A stretch of 64,000 nt of DNA from Salipiger abyssi (GCF_001975705.1 NZ_CP015093.1:1860001-1924000), one strand, 5' to 3'; shown: positions 25,741-35,426, counted from the first letter of the stretch. Made by a program: numbers and translations. The notes: generated from the sequence alone by a model not told the origin.

Positions 25741-27387
25741 ATGGCCGAAATCGAGCGCGAGTCGATGGAATACGATGTTGTGATCGTGGGGGCGGGGCCG
25801 GCCGGGCTCTCCGCTGCGATCCGGCTGAAACAGCTTGATGCCGACCTGAATGTCGTCGTCCTGGAAAAAGGCTCCGAAGTCGGCGCGCATATCCTGTCGG
25901 GCGCGGTGCTCGATCCCTGCGGCCTGAACGCGCTCATTCCCGACTGGAAGGAAAAAGGCGCGCCGGTCACCGTGCCGGTGAAGGAAGACAAGTTCTACCT
26001 GCTGGGCGAGGCCGGCAAGGTCGGCATCCCGCACTGGCCGATGCCGCCCTTCATGTCGAACCACGGCAACTACATCGTCTCGATGGGCAATGTCTGCCGC
26101 TGGATGGCCGAGCAGGCCGAGGCGATGGGCGTCGAGATCTTCCCCGGCATGGCCTGCTCCGAGCTGGTCTATGGCGACAATGGCGAGGTCAAGGGCGTGG
26201 TCGCGGGCGAGTTCGGCAAGGAGGCCGACGGCACCCCCGGCCCGGCCTACGAGCCCGGCATGGAGCTGCACGGCAAATATGTCTTCTTGTCGGAGGGCGT
26301 GCGCGGATCGCTGGCCAAGGAAGTGATCGCGAAATACGACCTCTCCGCCGGCAAGTGCCCGCAGAAATTCGGCCTCGGCATGAAGGAGATCTGGGAGATC
26401 GACCCCGCCAAGCACCGCGAGGGCCGGGTCGAGCACACGATGGGCTGGCCGCTGGGCAAGAATGCCGGCGGCGGGGCGTTCATCTACCATATCGAGAACA
26501 ACCAGGTTTATGTCGGCTTCGTGGTTCACCTGAACTACAAGAACCCGCATCTCTTCCCCTATATGGAGTTCCAGCGCTTCAAGCATCACCCGCATGTGGC
26601 GGAGCTGCTCGAAGGCGGCAAGCGCGTGGCCTATGGCGCGCGGGCGATCTCCGAGGGCGGCTATCAGTCGATGCCCAAGATGGTGGCGCCGGGCGTGGCG
26701 CTGCTGGGCTGCTCGGTGGGCATGGTCAACGTGCCGCGCATCAAGGGCAACCACAACGCCATGCTCTCGGGCAAGGCGGCGGCCGAGGCGGCCTATGAGG
26801 CGATCCAGGCGGGCCGCGGCTCGGACGAGCTGACCGCCTACGAGACCGAGGTGCGCGACGGTGCCATCGGCAAGGATCTGTGGAAGGTGCGCAACGTCAA
26901 GCCGATCTGGTCGAAATACGGCCTGATGGGCTCGCTCAGCCTCGGTGGCTTCGACATGTGGACCAACCAGCTGGGCTTTTCGCTTTTCGGTACGGTCAAG
27001 CACGGCAAATCCGACGCCGCGATGACCGAGCCCGCCGAGAACCACAAGCCGATCGACTATCCCAAGCCCGATGGCAAGATCAGCTTCGACCGCCTGACCA
27101 ATGTGTCCTTCTCCTTCACCAACCACGAAGAGAGCCAGCCGGCGCATCTCAAGCTCAAGGACGCTTCGGTGCCGGTCTCGGTGGATCTGGCGAAATTCGC
27201 GGGCCCGTCGCAGCGCTACTGCCCGGCGGGGGTGTACGAATTCGTCGAGAAGGAGAACGGGCCGGAGTTCGTGATCAACTTCCAGAACTGCGTGCATTGC
27301 AAGACCTGCGACATCAAGGATCCTGCGCAGAACATCAACTGGACGGTGCCGCAGGGCGGCGACGGGCCGAACTATCCGAATATGTGA
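25741..27387 (+). CDS. electron transfer flavoprotein-ubiquinone oxidoreductase
   Basis: A 548-residue inner-membrane-associated enzyme that passes electrons from ETF, reduced by acyl-CoA and N-methyl-amine dehydrogenases, to ubiquinone. The N-terminal FAD motif VIVGAGPAGLSAAIRL is at about 14-29. The C-terminal ferredoxin-like part holds four [4Fe-4S] cysteines: RYCPAGVYE near 493 and CVHCKTCDIKDP near 517-528. It fits a genome with the dmdC-type dehydrogenase here. A strong terminator follows. Confidence 0.97.
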   Translation: MAEIERESMEYDVVIVGAGPAGLSAAIRLKQLDADLNVVVLEKGSEVGAHILSGAVLDPCGLNALIPDWKEKGAPVTVPVKEDKFYLLGEAGKVGIPHWPMPPFMSNHGNYIVSMGNVCRWMAEQAEAMGVEIFPGMACSELVYGDNGEVKGVVAGEFGKEADGTPGPAYEPGMELHGKYVFLSEGVRGSLAKEVIAKYDLSAGKCPQKFGLGMKEIWEIDPAKHREGRVEHTMGWPLGKNAGGGAFIYHIENNQVYVGFVVHLNYKNPHLFPYMEFQRFKHHPHVAELLEGGKRVAYGARAISEGGYQSMPKMVAPGVALLGCSVGMVNVPRIKGNHNAMLSGKAAAEAAYEAIQAGRGSDELTAYETEVRDGAIGKDLWKVRNVKPIWSKYGLMGSLSLGGFDMWTNQLGFSLFGTVKHGKSDAAMTEPAENHKPIDYPKPDGKISFDRLTNVSFSFTNHEESQPAHLKLKDASVPVSVDLAKFAGPSQRYCPAGVYEFVEKENGPEFVINFQNCVHCKTCDIKDPAQNINWTVPQGGDGPNYPNM

Positions 27388-27411
27388 GGCCGGCTTTCCG
27401 GTTTCGCGCTG

Positions 27412-27441
27412 CAAAGCCCCGGCCTCTGGTCCGGGGCTTTG
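27412..27441 (+). terminator. rho-independent terminator after ETF-QO
   Basis: An 11-bp perfect stem, CAAAGCCCCGG / CCGGGGCTTTG, with an 8-nt loop, followed by TTTTG. It ends the ETF-QO transcript 25 bp after its stop and insulates the tRNA gene. Confidence 0.85.
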
Positions 27442-27460
27442 TTTTGTGGGCGGATTCGGC

Positions 27461-27489
27461 CTTGCAACCGGTTGCGCAGTTCCGCTAAA
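27461..27489 (+). promoter_or_regulatory. possible sigma70-type promoter of tRNA-Ser
   Basis: TTGCAA (-35-like) and GCTAAA (-10-like) are spaced by 16 bp and would start transcription a few bases before the tRNA. The -10 match is weak. Confidence 0.35.
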
Positions 27490-27498
27490 GGGGTCGGC

Positions 27499-27588
27499 GG
27501 AGAGGTGGCCGAGTGGTCGAAGGCGCACGCCTGGAAAGTGTGTAGGCGGGTAACCGTCTCGAGGGTTCGAATCCCTTCCTCTCCGCCA
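27499..27588 (+). tRNA. tRNA-Ser (GGA)
   Basis: A 90-nt gene that folds as a class II tRNA: acceptor stem GGAGAGG / CCTCTCC, anticodon loop CTGGAAA with GGA at 27533-27535, a long variable arm (TAGGCGGGTAACCGTCTC), TpsiC loop GGTTCGAATCC and an encoded CCA end. It reads UCC and UCU serine codons. Confidence 0.97.
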
Positions 27589-27748
27589 TAAAGCCCGTAT
27601 CGAGAATGCGGCCTCTCCCCCTCCTGAAATCTTCCGCGACGTCCAGACGGCCTGCGCCGGCAATGTCGCGTCCGGGCTGGCATCGCTGCGCGAGACCTGC
27701 TTAGACAGGACCGACCCCACCGGCCCGAGCCAGAAGGAGATGCCCTCC

Positions 27749-28360
27749 ATGACCGACGATCCGAACACCCGTCACACCGAGAAGATGCGCAAGATCAAGG
27801 CGGCGCGCGACCGCATGATGGAGAGCAAGACCGGCGAGAAGGGGCTGGTCATCGTGCATACCGGTTCGGGCAAGGGCAAATCTTCCTCTGGCTTCGGCAT
27901 GATCATGCGCTGCATCGCGCATGGCATGCCCTGCGCGGTGGTGCAGTTCATCAAGGGCACCTGGGAGACCGGCGAGCGGCGCCTGCTCGAAGAACGCTTC
28001 TCCGATCTCTGCACCTTTGTCGTCTCCGGCGAGGGGTTCACCTGGGAGACCCAGGACCGCGAGCGCGACATTGCCGCCGCCTGTGCCGGCTGGGAGCGCG
28101 CCAAGGCGCTGATCCGTGATCCGGAAATCCGCTTCGTGCTGCTCGACGAGATCAATATCGCGCTGCGCAACGATTATCTGGAGATCGGCGAAGTGGTGGA
28201 TTTCCTGCGCGCCGAAAAGCCCGAGATGACCCATGTCTGTCTCACTGGGCGCAACGCCAAATCCGAACTGATCGAGCTTGCCGATCTGGTGACCGAGATG
28301 ACGCTGGTCAAGCACCCGTTCCGCGCCGGGGTGAAGGCGCAGGCCGGGGTGGAGTTCTGA
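27749..28360 (+). CDS. cobO: cob(I)yrinic acid a,c-diamide adenosyltransferase
   Basis: It adenosylates corrinoids in cobalamin synthesis or salvage (CobA/CobO/BtuR family). The 203-residue product has the modified P-loop HTGSGKGKSSSGFG (about 36-49), VQFIKGTWETGE and the LLDEINIALR Walker B-like region. The ATG at 27749 is used because AGGAG lies 9 bases upstream; an ATG at 27740 would touch the ribosome site. It is the only cobalamin gene in the window, and no cobalamin riboswitch is visible upstream. Confidence 0.94.
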   Translation: MTDDPNTRHTEKMRKIKAARDRMMESKTGEKGLVIVHTGSGKGKSSSGFGMIMRCIAHGMPCAVVQFIKGTWETGERRLLEERFSDLCTFVVSGEGFTWETQDRERDIAAACAGWERAKALIRDPEIRFVLLDEINIALRNDYLEIGEVVDFLRAEKPEMTHVCLTGRNAKSELIELADLVTEMTLVKHPFRAGVKAQAGVEF

Positions 28361-28370
28361 GTAAGGGTGC

Positions 28371-29030
28371 TCAGCCCTGTGCGGGCTGCCAGCCTTCGCC
28401 CGCGCGCGTGAGCAGTGGCGTGTCGAAAACGCCCTCCACCGGTATGCCATGAAGCACCTGCTGCCAGCGAAGCGTCTGGCGCATGGCAACGCCCGTGACG
28501 ACCGGCGCCCGACCGATCATCTCCAGCAGATCGCGCCCGGCCCGCATCGAGACGCCGGAGCTGACCACATCGTCGATGAGCGCAATCCGCGCACCGTCGA
28601 GCAGCGGCAGCATGCGCGGGTCGATATAGAGCCGTTTGGCAGCGCCCGGGCTGGTGATCGAGCTGAGCGGCACCGACAGCGCCTCGTCGTACCAGAACTT
28701 GCGCGAGGTGCCGAGCGGCACCATCCGCGCATGGCCCAGATGCGCCGCCACCGCCCGGGCAAGGCCCAGCCCCAGCGTCGGCAGGCCGATCACCACATCC
28801 GGCGCATAGGGTTTGAGCCGCGCGGCGAGGTGATCCGCCAGCGCCGCCTCGACCGTGAAACTCGCCTGGTTGAGGATCAGCGAGGCGATGCCGTTGCCGC
28901 TTTCTCCCAGCGGACGGATGGGCAGCCAGAGCAGCCGTCCGTCGGGCATCTGCGCCGGGAACCTGTGCTGCCAGGGAGGCGGCGGGGGTGGGCCGGGTTC
29001 GAAATCCTGCCAGAATTCGTGGGGCTGCAT
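28371..29030 (-). CDS. phosphoribosyltransferase family protein
   Basis: A 219-residue type I phosphoribosyltransferase with the PRPP-binding motif ALIDDVVSSGVSM (about 150-162) and a preceding VVIGLPTLGLGLA loop. The N-terminus is a proline-rich segment (GPPPPPPW) before the fold. Base specificity cannot be read from the sequence; purine or xanthine-type salvage is possible. It converges with cobO, 10 bp apart, and faces the amidohydrolase gene across 45 bp. Confidence 0.85.
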   Translation of the reverse strand: MQPHEFWQDFEPGPPPPPPWQHRFPAQMPDGRLLWLPIRPLGESGNGIASLILNQASFTVEAALADHLAARLKPYAPDVVIGLPTLGLGLARAVAAHLGHARMVPLGTSRKFWYDEALSVPLSSITSPGAAKRLYIDPRMLPLLDGARIALIDDVVSSGVSMRAGRDLLEMIGRAPVVTGVAMRQTLRWQQVLHGIPVEGVFDTPLLTRAGEGWQPAQG

Positions 29031-29075
29031 TCTTGCGCCTTTTCAGGGGGGTAGTCAGAGGCTAGCATCGCACCC

Positions 29076-30233
29076 ATGACGATGCCACCGGATTTCGACC
29101 TTGCCGCCCTGACCGCGCTGCGCCGCGATCTGCATGCCCATCCCGAGCTGGGGTTCGAGGAACACCGCACCGCCGCGCTGGTGGCCGAGCGCCTGCGCGC
29201 GCTGGGCTACGAGACCGAGACCGGCATTGCCGGCACCGGCGTGGTCGGTACGCTGCGCGGCGGCGGCAAGGCGGTGGGGCTGCGCGCCGATATGGACGCG
29301 CTGGCGATGCCCGAGACCTCGGGGCGCGACTGGGCCTCGACCGTGCCGGGCAAGATGCATGCCTGCGGCCATGACGGCCACACTTCGATGCTTCTCGGTG
29401 CGGCGGAGGTGCTGGCTAAGGCGCCGCCCGAGGGGGTGACAGTGCATCTGATCTTCCAGCCCGCCGAAGAGGGGCGCGGCGGAGCGAAGGCCATGGTCGA
29501 GGCGGGGCTTTTCGAGCGCTACCCCTGCGACATGGTTTTCGGGCTGCACAATATGCCGGGGCTGACGGTCGACGAGATGGCGGTGGTGGCCGGGCCGCAG
29601 CTTGCCAGTTCCGATAGCTGGACGCTGCGGCTGGTGGGCGAGGGCACCCATGGTGCCAAACCGCATCTGGGCCGCGACCCGCTGCCGGCGGCGGGGCAGT
29701 TCCTCGCGAGCCTGCAAACGGTGACCGGGCGCATCGTCGATCCGTTGCAGCCGGCGGTGGTCAGCGCCTGTTCTGTGCAGGCGGGCGATCCGCGCGCGCT
29801 GAACGTGATCCCGGATGTCGTCGAGATCGGCGGTACCGCGCGCGCCTATACCGAAGAGGTGCGCGGCCAGCTCGAGGCGGGGATCGGACGGCTGGCACGC
29901 GGCATCGCCGAGGCGCACGGGCTGGAGGCGGAGTATACCTTTATCCGCCGCATCCCGCCGGTGGTGAACGACCCGGCGGCGACGGATGTGGCGCTGGCCG
30001 CCGCGCGGCAGGTGTCGGGCAATGTGCGCACGGCGTTTCCGCCCTCCACGGCGGGCGACGATTTCGCCTTTTTCGGTCAGGCGGCGCCGGGGGCCTATGT
30101 CTGGCTCGGCAACGGGCCGGCGCAAGACGGCGCGCTGCACCACAATACCGGCTACGATTTCAACGACGCAGCGCTGCCCACCGGCGTGGCGTTCTGGGTG
30201 GAGCTGGTGCGCGAGGCGGCACGGCGCGGCTGA
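29076..30233 (+). CDS. M20-family amidohydrolase (hippurate hydrolase-like)
   Basis: A 385-residue zinc-dependent peptidase-fold enzyme that would cleave N-acyl amino acids. Metal and catalytic motifs are in order: GLRADMDALAMPE (about 68-80), HACGHDGHTSMLLG (about 93-106) and IFQPAEEGRGGAKAM (about 127-141), plus HNMPG and the dimerisation domain in the middle. It matches HipO/AbgB/ILR1-type enzymes in length. The natural substrate is not determined. It ends 4 bp before the convergent adenine deaminase stop. Confidence 0.92.
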   Translation: MTMPPDFDLAALTALRRDLHAHPELGFEEHRTAALVAERLRALGYETETGIAGTGVVGTLRGGGKAVGLRADMDALAMPETSGRDWASTVPGKMHACGHDGHTSMLLGAAEVLAKAPPEGVTVHLIFQPAEEGRGGAKAMVEAGLFERYPCDMVFGLHNMPGLTVDEMAVVAGPQLASSDSWTLRLVGEGTHGAKPHLGRDPLPAAGQFLASLQTVTGRIVDPLQPAVVSACSVQAGDPRALNVIPDVVEIGGTARAYTEEVRGQLEAGIGRLARGIAEAHGLEAEYTFIRRIPPVVNDPAATDVALAAARQVSGNVRTAFPPSTAGDDFAFFGQAAPGAYVWLGNGPAQDGALHHNTGYDFNDAALPTGVAFWVELVREAARRG

Positions 30234-30237
30234 GCGC

Positions 30238-31992
30238 TCAGCCCAGCACCGGCGAGGTCAGGAGCTTGCCCGCCTGCGGATCGGCAATGCCGAGATCGGT
30301 CTGATGCGGGCCCTTGTTGCAGGCCAGCGTCGCGCCCACCAGCGCCTTGAAGACCAGATAGGGCGGCTGCCAGTCGACCACGCTCTCCATCGCGGTACGC
30401 AGCGTCACCAGCCCTTCGGCCACTTCGTCCAGCGGCGCGTCGGAGACCAGCCCCGCCACCGGCAGCGGCAGCAGCGCCGTGACCGCGCCGCCCTGCGCCA
30501 CGGCCATGCCGCCGCCGCAGGCGATGAGCGCATTGGCGGCGGTGGCCATGTCGCGCGGATCTGCGCCGAAGACCGTGAGGTTGTGGCTGTCATGGCTGAC
30601 CGTGGTGGCAAAGGCGCCGCGCCAGTCGCCCCAGCCGGTCAGTATCCCGACCTTGGGCGCGGGTTCGGCAGTCCCGTGGCGATGCAGCACGGCGATCCGT
30701 GTGGCGCCCTGCGGCAGCACGACCTTGCAGTCGTTGACCGGGGCTGCGATCTCGCCCCACTGGGTGAAGCGTGGCCGGTCGATGGTGGCAAGCCGTACCT
30801 CAGGGCCCTTCGCCGCAATTTCGAACGCTTCCTGCGTGACCGGCGACAGGCGCATGCTGCCGCGCAGCCGTTCGGGCAGTGGCAACGGTGTGGTCGGGGC
30901 GGGGGCGGCGCCGTTGAACAGCACATGCTCGGCGCCGAACGCCTCCAGCGAACGGGTCAGCACCAGATCGGCGCGTTTCCCCGGCGCCACGCGACCCAGG
31001 TCATGCCTCCCCAGCCGCAGTGCCGCGTTCAGGGTCGCGGCCTGAAGCGCCCGCATCGGCGGCAGGCCATAGCGGATCATCCGGCGCAGCATATCGTCGA
31101 GCCCGCCGTCCCGCGCCAGATCGTCGGGAAAGGTATCGTCGGTGCAGAGCGTCAGGGTGGGTGGGCAGTGCGGGAGGCCCGCCAGACGCTGTGCAATCTC
31201 CGGCAGCAGGTGATCGTGCGAGCCGCGCAGCTCGATCCAGAGCCCGGCGCGCAGCTTTTCCATCAGATCCTCGGCGGATGTGAGCTCGTGATCCGAGGTG
31301 ATCCCCGCCGCGGTGAAGGCCTGAAGCTCGGCCCCGGTCAGCCCGCGCGCATGGCCGCAGAGCGGTTTGCCCGAGGCCAGCGCCGCCTGAAGGATGCCGC
31401 GCATCCGGGGCGCGCGCGCGATCACCGCGCCCATATCCATGACCTCCGCCAGCCCGTGCATGTCGGGCCGCTCGATCAGCGTGGCGATGGTGGCGCCGTC
31501 GAAATCCGCCCCCGCCGTCTCGTAGCCGGGCGCCGAGGGTACGCAGGAGGGCACCAGCGGCAGGATGCGGGCGCAGGCATTGGCGGCGCCGCGCGCAGCA
31601 TAGTCGAGCCCCTCGACGCCGGCCACATTGGCGAATTCATGCGGATCCCAGACCAACGTCGTCACCCCGCGCGGCAGCACATGGGCGGCATAGGTCTCGG
31701 GCGTGATCATGGAGCTTTCCACATGCATATGCGTGTCGATCAGCCCCGGCGTGACGATCATGCCGGTCGCGTCGAGCGTCTCCGCCGCATCCGCCCGCGT
31801 GCCCGGCGCGTGGACCGAGGCGATGAGTGGCCCCACGATGCCGATATCGGCCGCGCGGATCTCTCCCAGCGCGGTGTCGGCCACTTGCCCGCCGAGGATC
31901 AGCAGATCGAAGGGCGCGTCTCCGCGCGCGGCGGCAATGGCGCGGTCGCGCAACGCGGCATCGTCGAGATCCTGCGGTTCGGAAAGGCTCAT
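30238..31992 (-). CDS. ade: adenine deaminase
   Basis: It deaminates adenine to hypoxanthine. The 584 residues match Ade length, with GLIDTHMHVESSMITP (metal site, near residue 90), WDPHEFANV, GHARGLTG and CTDDTFPDDL. The start at 31992 (MSLSEPQDLDD) overlaps the nucleoside hydrolase stop as ATGA, which rules out a longer frame running on into the upstream genes. Last gene of the LacI-ABC-nucleoside operon, it would process adenine released from adenosine. Confidence 0.95.
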   Translation of the reverse strand: MSLSEPQDLDDAALRDRAIAAARGDAPFDLLILGGQVADTALGEIRAADIGIVGPLIASVHAPGTRADAAETLDATGMIVTPGLIDTHMHVESSMITPETYAAHVLPRGVTTLVWDPHEFANVAGVEGLDYAARGAANACARILPLVPSCVPSAPGYETAGADFDGATIATLIERPDMHGLAEVMDMGAVIARAPRMRGILQAALASGKPLCGHARGLTGAELQAFTAAGITSDHELTSAEDLMEKLRAGLWIELRGSHDHLLPEIAQRLAGLPHCPPTLTLCTDDTFPDDLARDGGLDDMLRRMIRYGLPPMRALQAATLNAALRLGRHDLGRVAPGKRADLVLTRSLEAFGAEHVLFNGAAPAPTTPLPLPERLRGSMRLSPVTQEAFEIAAKGPEVRLATIDRPRFTQWGEIAAPVNDCKVVLPQGATRIAVLHRHGTAEPAPKVGILTGWGDWRGAFATTVSHDSHNLTVFGADPRDMATAANALIACGGGMAVAQGGAVTALLPLPVAGLVSDAPLDEVAEGLVTLRTAMESVVDWQPPYLVFKALVGATLACNKGPHQTDLGIADPQAGKLLTSPVLG

Positions 31993-32870
31993 GACGGATC
32001 CCTCAGGGCGGAGAGGCAGAGCCCGCGCACCGCATCCGCGTCGAGATCGGAGACGATCTGCCAGGGCGTGGCGGTGGCGGGGGTGACGCGGGTCTGGCCC
32101 CGGCGCTCCGGATCGGCGAGCTCGGTCACCAGTTCGACATGGCTCAGGGTGAAGAGCTCGGGCGCGCGCAGCAGCGCCGCGGCGACCGGATCGTAAAGCG
32201 CCATGCCGGGGCGGCCCCGGCTGAGGCCGATATCGAGATAGCCGCCCATCAGGTCGTGCATGATCGGCGGCAGGGGGGCGAGGTCGGGCTCGGTCACCTG
32301 CACCTTGCGGCAGGCTTCGAGATCGACCATCACCAGCGGCACCTCGCGGGCGAGCAGCAGCGCCAGTGCCTCCGGGTCGGCGATGGCGTTGAACTCGGCA
32401 TAAGGCGTGTGGTTGCCGCGCCCGACCGAGCCGCCCATCCAGACGATGCGGCGGATGCGCGGCAGCAGGTCGGGCCGGGCCAGCGCCAGATAGGCGAGGT
32501 TGGTGAGCGGCCCCATGGCCAGAATCTCTGCCTGCTCGTGCCATTCCAGCCAGGTCATCAGCCCGGTCAGCGCGCGGGTCAGCGGCCGGTCCACCGCGCG
32601 GGGCAGGCGCAGCCCACGGCTCGGCTGTCCGGCGGGCCCGAGGATGCGTGCGGCGGTCTCCAGCCCCCCGCGAAGCGCGCGGTCGGCGCCCTCGGTCACC
32701 GGGAAGGTCCAGCCATAGGCGTTGGCCGCGTCGAGCGCATTGGCCCGCACCGAGGCCAGCTCGGCACAACCAAAGACCAGCGACATGCCGTCGATGGGCA
32801 GTGCGCCGTCGAGCATCAGCACCGCAAAGAGGTCGTCGACCCCCATATCGGTGTCGATCCAGATCCCCAT
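31989..32870 (-). CDS. inosine-uridine-type nucleoside hydrolase
   Basis: It hydrolyses the N-glycosidic bond of ribonucleosides. The 293-residue protein opens with the calcium-binding DTDMGVDD motif (about 6-13) and has AMGPLTNLAYLA and GGSVGRGNHTPYAEFN, the last with the substrate-binding Asn. It overlaps both neighbours (ATG shared with the ABC ATPase stop region, ATGA with ade). Placement after an importer and before adenine deaminase points to purine nucleosides as substrate. Confidence 0.93.
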   Translation of the reverse strand: MGIWIDTDMGVDDLFAVLMLDGALPIDGMSLVFGCAELASVRANALDAANAYGWTFPVTEGADRALRGGLETAARILGPAGQPSRGLRLPRAVDRPLTRALTGLMTWLEWHEQAEILAMGPLTNLAYLALARPDLLPRIRRIVWMGGSVGRGNHTPYAEFNAIADPEALALLLAREVPLVMVDLEACRKVQVTEPDLAPLPPIMHDLMGGYLDIGLSRGRPGMALYDPVAAALLRAPELFTLSHVELVTELADPERRGQTRVTPATATPWQIVSDLDADAVRGLCLSALRDPS

Positions 32871-33829
32871 CAGTCGAGCCGCGCCAGATGCGCGGCGCGC
32901 TCGCGCGGCAGGTCGAAGGCGACGCTCTGGCCGATCTCCAGCGGCGCGGCGCCGGCGGGGGTGTCGGCCTTGATCGTGCCAAGCGGGCTGTCGAGGATGT
33001 ATTCCCGGCGTTCGCCGGCAAAGGCGGTGCCGCGCACCGTGCCCTGGTTGGGGCCGCTGCCCAGCACCACCGCGCCGGGACGCCAGGCCAGCCCGCCGCC
33101 CGCGCCGTCGGGCAGGATCGTCTCGAAGCCGATAAAATCGGCGGCAAAGCCCGAGACCGGCGCGGAATAGATCTCTTCCGGCGTGCCCATCTGCTCGATG
33201 GCGCCATCGCGCATCAGCACTATGCGGTCGGCCAGTGCCAGCGCCTCGGCCTGATCGTGGGTGACAAAGACCATGGTGATGCCCGTCTCCTTCTGCACCC
33301 GTTGCAGCTCCATCCGCATTTCCAGGCGCAGCCGCGCGTCGAGATTGGAGAGCGGTTCGTCGAGCAGCAACACCTTGGGTTCCATCACCAGACTGCGGGC
33401 CAGCGCCACCCGCTGCTGCTGCCCGCCCGACAGATCGCGCGGCGCGCGATCCGCGAACTCGGTCAGCCCGACGGTCGCGAGCCCGTCGCGCACCTTGGCG
33501 TCGAGATCGGGTGCCGATTTCAGCCGCAGCCCAAAGGCCACGTTTTCGTAAACCGTCAGATGCGGAAACAGCGCATAGCTCTGAAACACCAGCCCGACCT
33601 CCCGCTTGGACGGCGGCAGGCGGGTCACGTCGCGCCCGTCGATCACGATACGCCCGGCGCTGGGCGTCATCAGCCCGGCGATGGCGCGCATGGTGGTGGA
33701 TTTGCCGCAGCCCGAGGGCCCCAGCAGGGTGATCAGCTCGCCCTTGGCGATGGAGAGGTCGAGCCCCTCCACGGCGACGGTCTTGCCATAGGCGAGCGTG
33801 AGCCCGTCGAGCGCAACGTAGTCAGACAT
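32870..33829 (-). CDS. ABC transporter ATP-binding protein (PotA type)
   Basis: A 319-residue ATPase for import. Walker A GPSGCGKST (about 37-45), signature LSGGQQQRVALARS (about 137-150), Walker B VLLLDEP and switch His in FVTHDQAEA are present, followed by a C-terminal TOBE domain. The start at 33829 (MSDYVALDGLTLAYG) is chosen over a longer frame because it overlaps the permease stop by 8 bp and matches the family. Confidence 0.93.
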   Translation of the reverse strand: MSDYVALDGLTLAYGKTVAVEGLDLSIAKGELITLLGPSGCGKSTTMRAIAGLMTPSAGRIVIDGRDVTRLPPSKREVGLVFQSYALFPHLTVYENVAFGLRLKSAPDLDAKVRDGLATVGLTEFADRAPRDLSGGQQQRVALARSLVMEPKVLLLDEPLSNLDARLRLEMRMELQRVQKETGITMVFVTHDQAEALALADRIVLMRDGAIEQMGTPEEIYSAPVSGFAADFIGFETILPDGAGGGLAWRPGAVVLGSGPNQGTVRGTAFAGERREYILDSPLGTIKADTPAGAAPLEIGQSVAFDLPRERAAHLARLD

Positions 33830-34598
33830 ATTTCGAGAACCCCAGGAACCGTTCCGCGGCGAGGATGATGCCGATGGAGAGGAAGGCGAGCAGCGCTGAA
33901 AGCGCCGCCACGGATGGATCATAGTTGATTTCCATATAGGCGATCATGTCGATGGGCAGGGTGCGGATCCCCGGCCCCGACAGGAACAGTGAGACCGGCA
34001 CCTGATTGAACGAGGTGACAAAGCCCAGGATGAAGGCGGCGAGGATGCCGCCGCGAATATTCGGCAGCACCACCTTGGTCACCGCCTGAAACCGCGTGCA
34101 GCCGAGGATCAGCGCCGCCTCTTCCATGTCGGTGCGCAGGTTCTCCATTGAGGCGGAGACCACGCGTACCGCATAGGGCAGCACCAGTGCCGTATGGGCG
34201 AGGAACAGCGCGGTGAGCATGCCGATGCCGGTGGGCAGCACCAGATAGCGCAACAGTGCGAGGCCGACGATGATGCCCGGCACGATGATCGGCGAGGAGA
34301 CGATCAGCCGCACCGCCTCGGCCCCCGGCACGCGGTAGCGGGTCATCGCGTAGCTGGCGGGAATCCCCAGCGCCAGCGCCGTCAGCGTGCCGCCCACCGC
34401 GAGAAACATCGACACGCCGAAAGAGGCGCGGAAGCTCTCGATGGTAAAGACCTTGATGAACCACTTGAGCGACAGGCCCTGCGGCGGGAAGGCCAGCGAA
34501 TTGCCCGCCGAGAGCGCGGCGGCGATGATGATCAGGAACGGGCCGATCAGAAAGGCGAGGGTCAGGGTCAGGATGACCCAGCTCGGCAGACGGTTCAT
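33822..34598 (-). CDS. ABC transporter permease (PotC type)
   Basis: A 258-residue membrane protein with about six helices and the ABC-permease EAA-type loop (MEEAALILGCTRFQAVTKVVLP, around 165-186) that docks the ATPase. It overlaps the upstream permease by 4 bp. The family otherwise carries polyamines, iron or thiamine, but the neighbours point to nucleosides. Confidence 0.92.
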   Translation of the reverse strand: MNRLPSWVILTLTLAFLIGPFLIIIAAALSAGNSLAFPPQGLSLKWFIKVFTIESFRASFGVSMFLAVGGTLTALALGIPASYAMTRYRVPGAEAVRLIVSSPIIVPGIIVGLALLRYLVLPTGIGMLTALFLAHTALVLPYAVRVVSASMENLRTDMEEAALILGCTRFQAVTKVVLPNIRGGILAAFILGFVTSFNQVPVSLFLSGPGIRTLPIDMIAYMEINYDPSVAALSALLAFLSIGIILAAERFLGFSKYV

Positions 34599-35422
34599 CG
34601 CGCCCTCCTTGCGGTGGCGAGACGCTTGAGCAGCAGGTTGGCGGAGAAGGCCATGACCATGAGGATCATGGCGATCACGCTCGCCGAGGCGAAATCATTG
34701 GCCACCGTGACCCGCTGATAGAGCAGCGTCTCCAGCATCAGTACCTTGGCGCCGCCGAGGATGGCGGGTGTGATATAGGCGGTCATCGAACCGGTGAAGA
34801 CCAGCGTGCCTCCGATCACCAGCCCCTCGCGGGTGAGCGGCAGGATGACCCGGGCAAAGACCTGAAACCAGTTGGCGCCGAGTACTCGCGCGGCGGGCAC
34901 CGCATCGCGCGGCATGTTCTCCATCGCCGAGACCAGGCTGATGATCATTAGCGGCAGGAAGAGTTGCAGCAGGCCGATAAAGACGGCGGTCTCGGTGAAA
35001 AGCAGCCGCAGCGGCGTGTCGAGCAGCCCGCTTCCCACCAGCACCTGGTTGACGAAGCCGGTGCGCCCGAGGATCACCAGCCATGCATAGGTGCGCGCCA
35101 CGGGCGAGATCATCAACGGCAGGGTGACCAGCGCAAAGACCCGTCCGCGCGAGGCGGGCGGCAGGCTGACGATGGCGAAGGCGGTGGCATAGCCAATCAC
35201 CGCCGAGACCCCGGCCACAAGCGCCGCCAGTTTCAGCGTGCGCAGGAACACCACGCGGTTGCGGCCGCTGGCGAAGAACTCGACATAAGGCGCCAGCGAC
35301 CAGCCGTCGGCATTGCGAAAGCCTTCGGAAAGCAGGATGCCCACCGGCAGCAGAAACAGCGCCGCGGCGAAGACCGCCGCAGGCAAGGCCAGGGCGAGAC
35401 CTGTGCGTTTGTCCTCGAACAT
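34595..35422 (-). CDS. ABC transporter permease (PotB type)
   Basis: A 275-residue inner-membrane permease with about six helices and the coupling loop RDAVPAARVLGANWFQVFARVILP. It is the partner of the permease encoded next and starts 4 bp after the binding-protein stop. Together with the ATPase and binding protein it makes a complete import system. Confidence 0.92.
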   Translation of the reverse strand: MFEDKRTGLALALPAAVFAAALFLLPVGILLSEGFRNADGWSLAPYVEFFASGRNRVVFLRTLKLAALVAGVSAVIGYATAFAIVSLPPASRGRVFALVTLPLMISPVARTYAWLVILGRTGFVNQVLVGSGLLDTPLRLLFTETAVFIGLLQLFLPLMIISLVSAMENMPRDAVPAARVLGANWFQVFARVILPLTREGLVIGGTLVFTGSMTAYITPAILGGAKVLMLETLLYQRVTVANDFASASVIAMILMVMAFSANLLLKRLATARRAR

Positions 35423-35426
35423 GAGC

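Noticed and set aside
27589..27748. Cobalamin riboswitch upstream of cobO
   Set aside because: The conserved B12-box and GCCACTG-type core are not present in the 160 bp before the gene.
29076..30233. Amidohydrolase as part of the nucleoside operon
   Set aside because: It is on the opposite strand and ends 4 bp before ade, so it is convergent and independently expressed.
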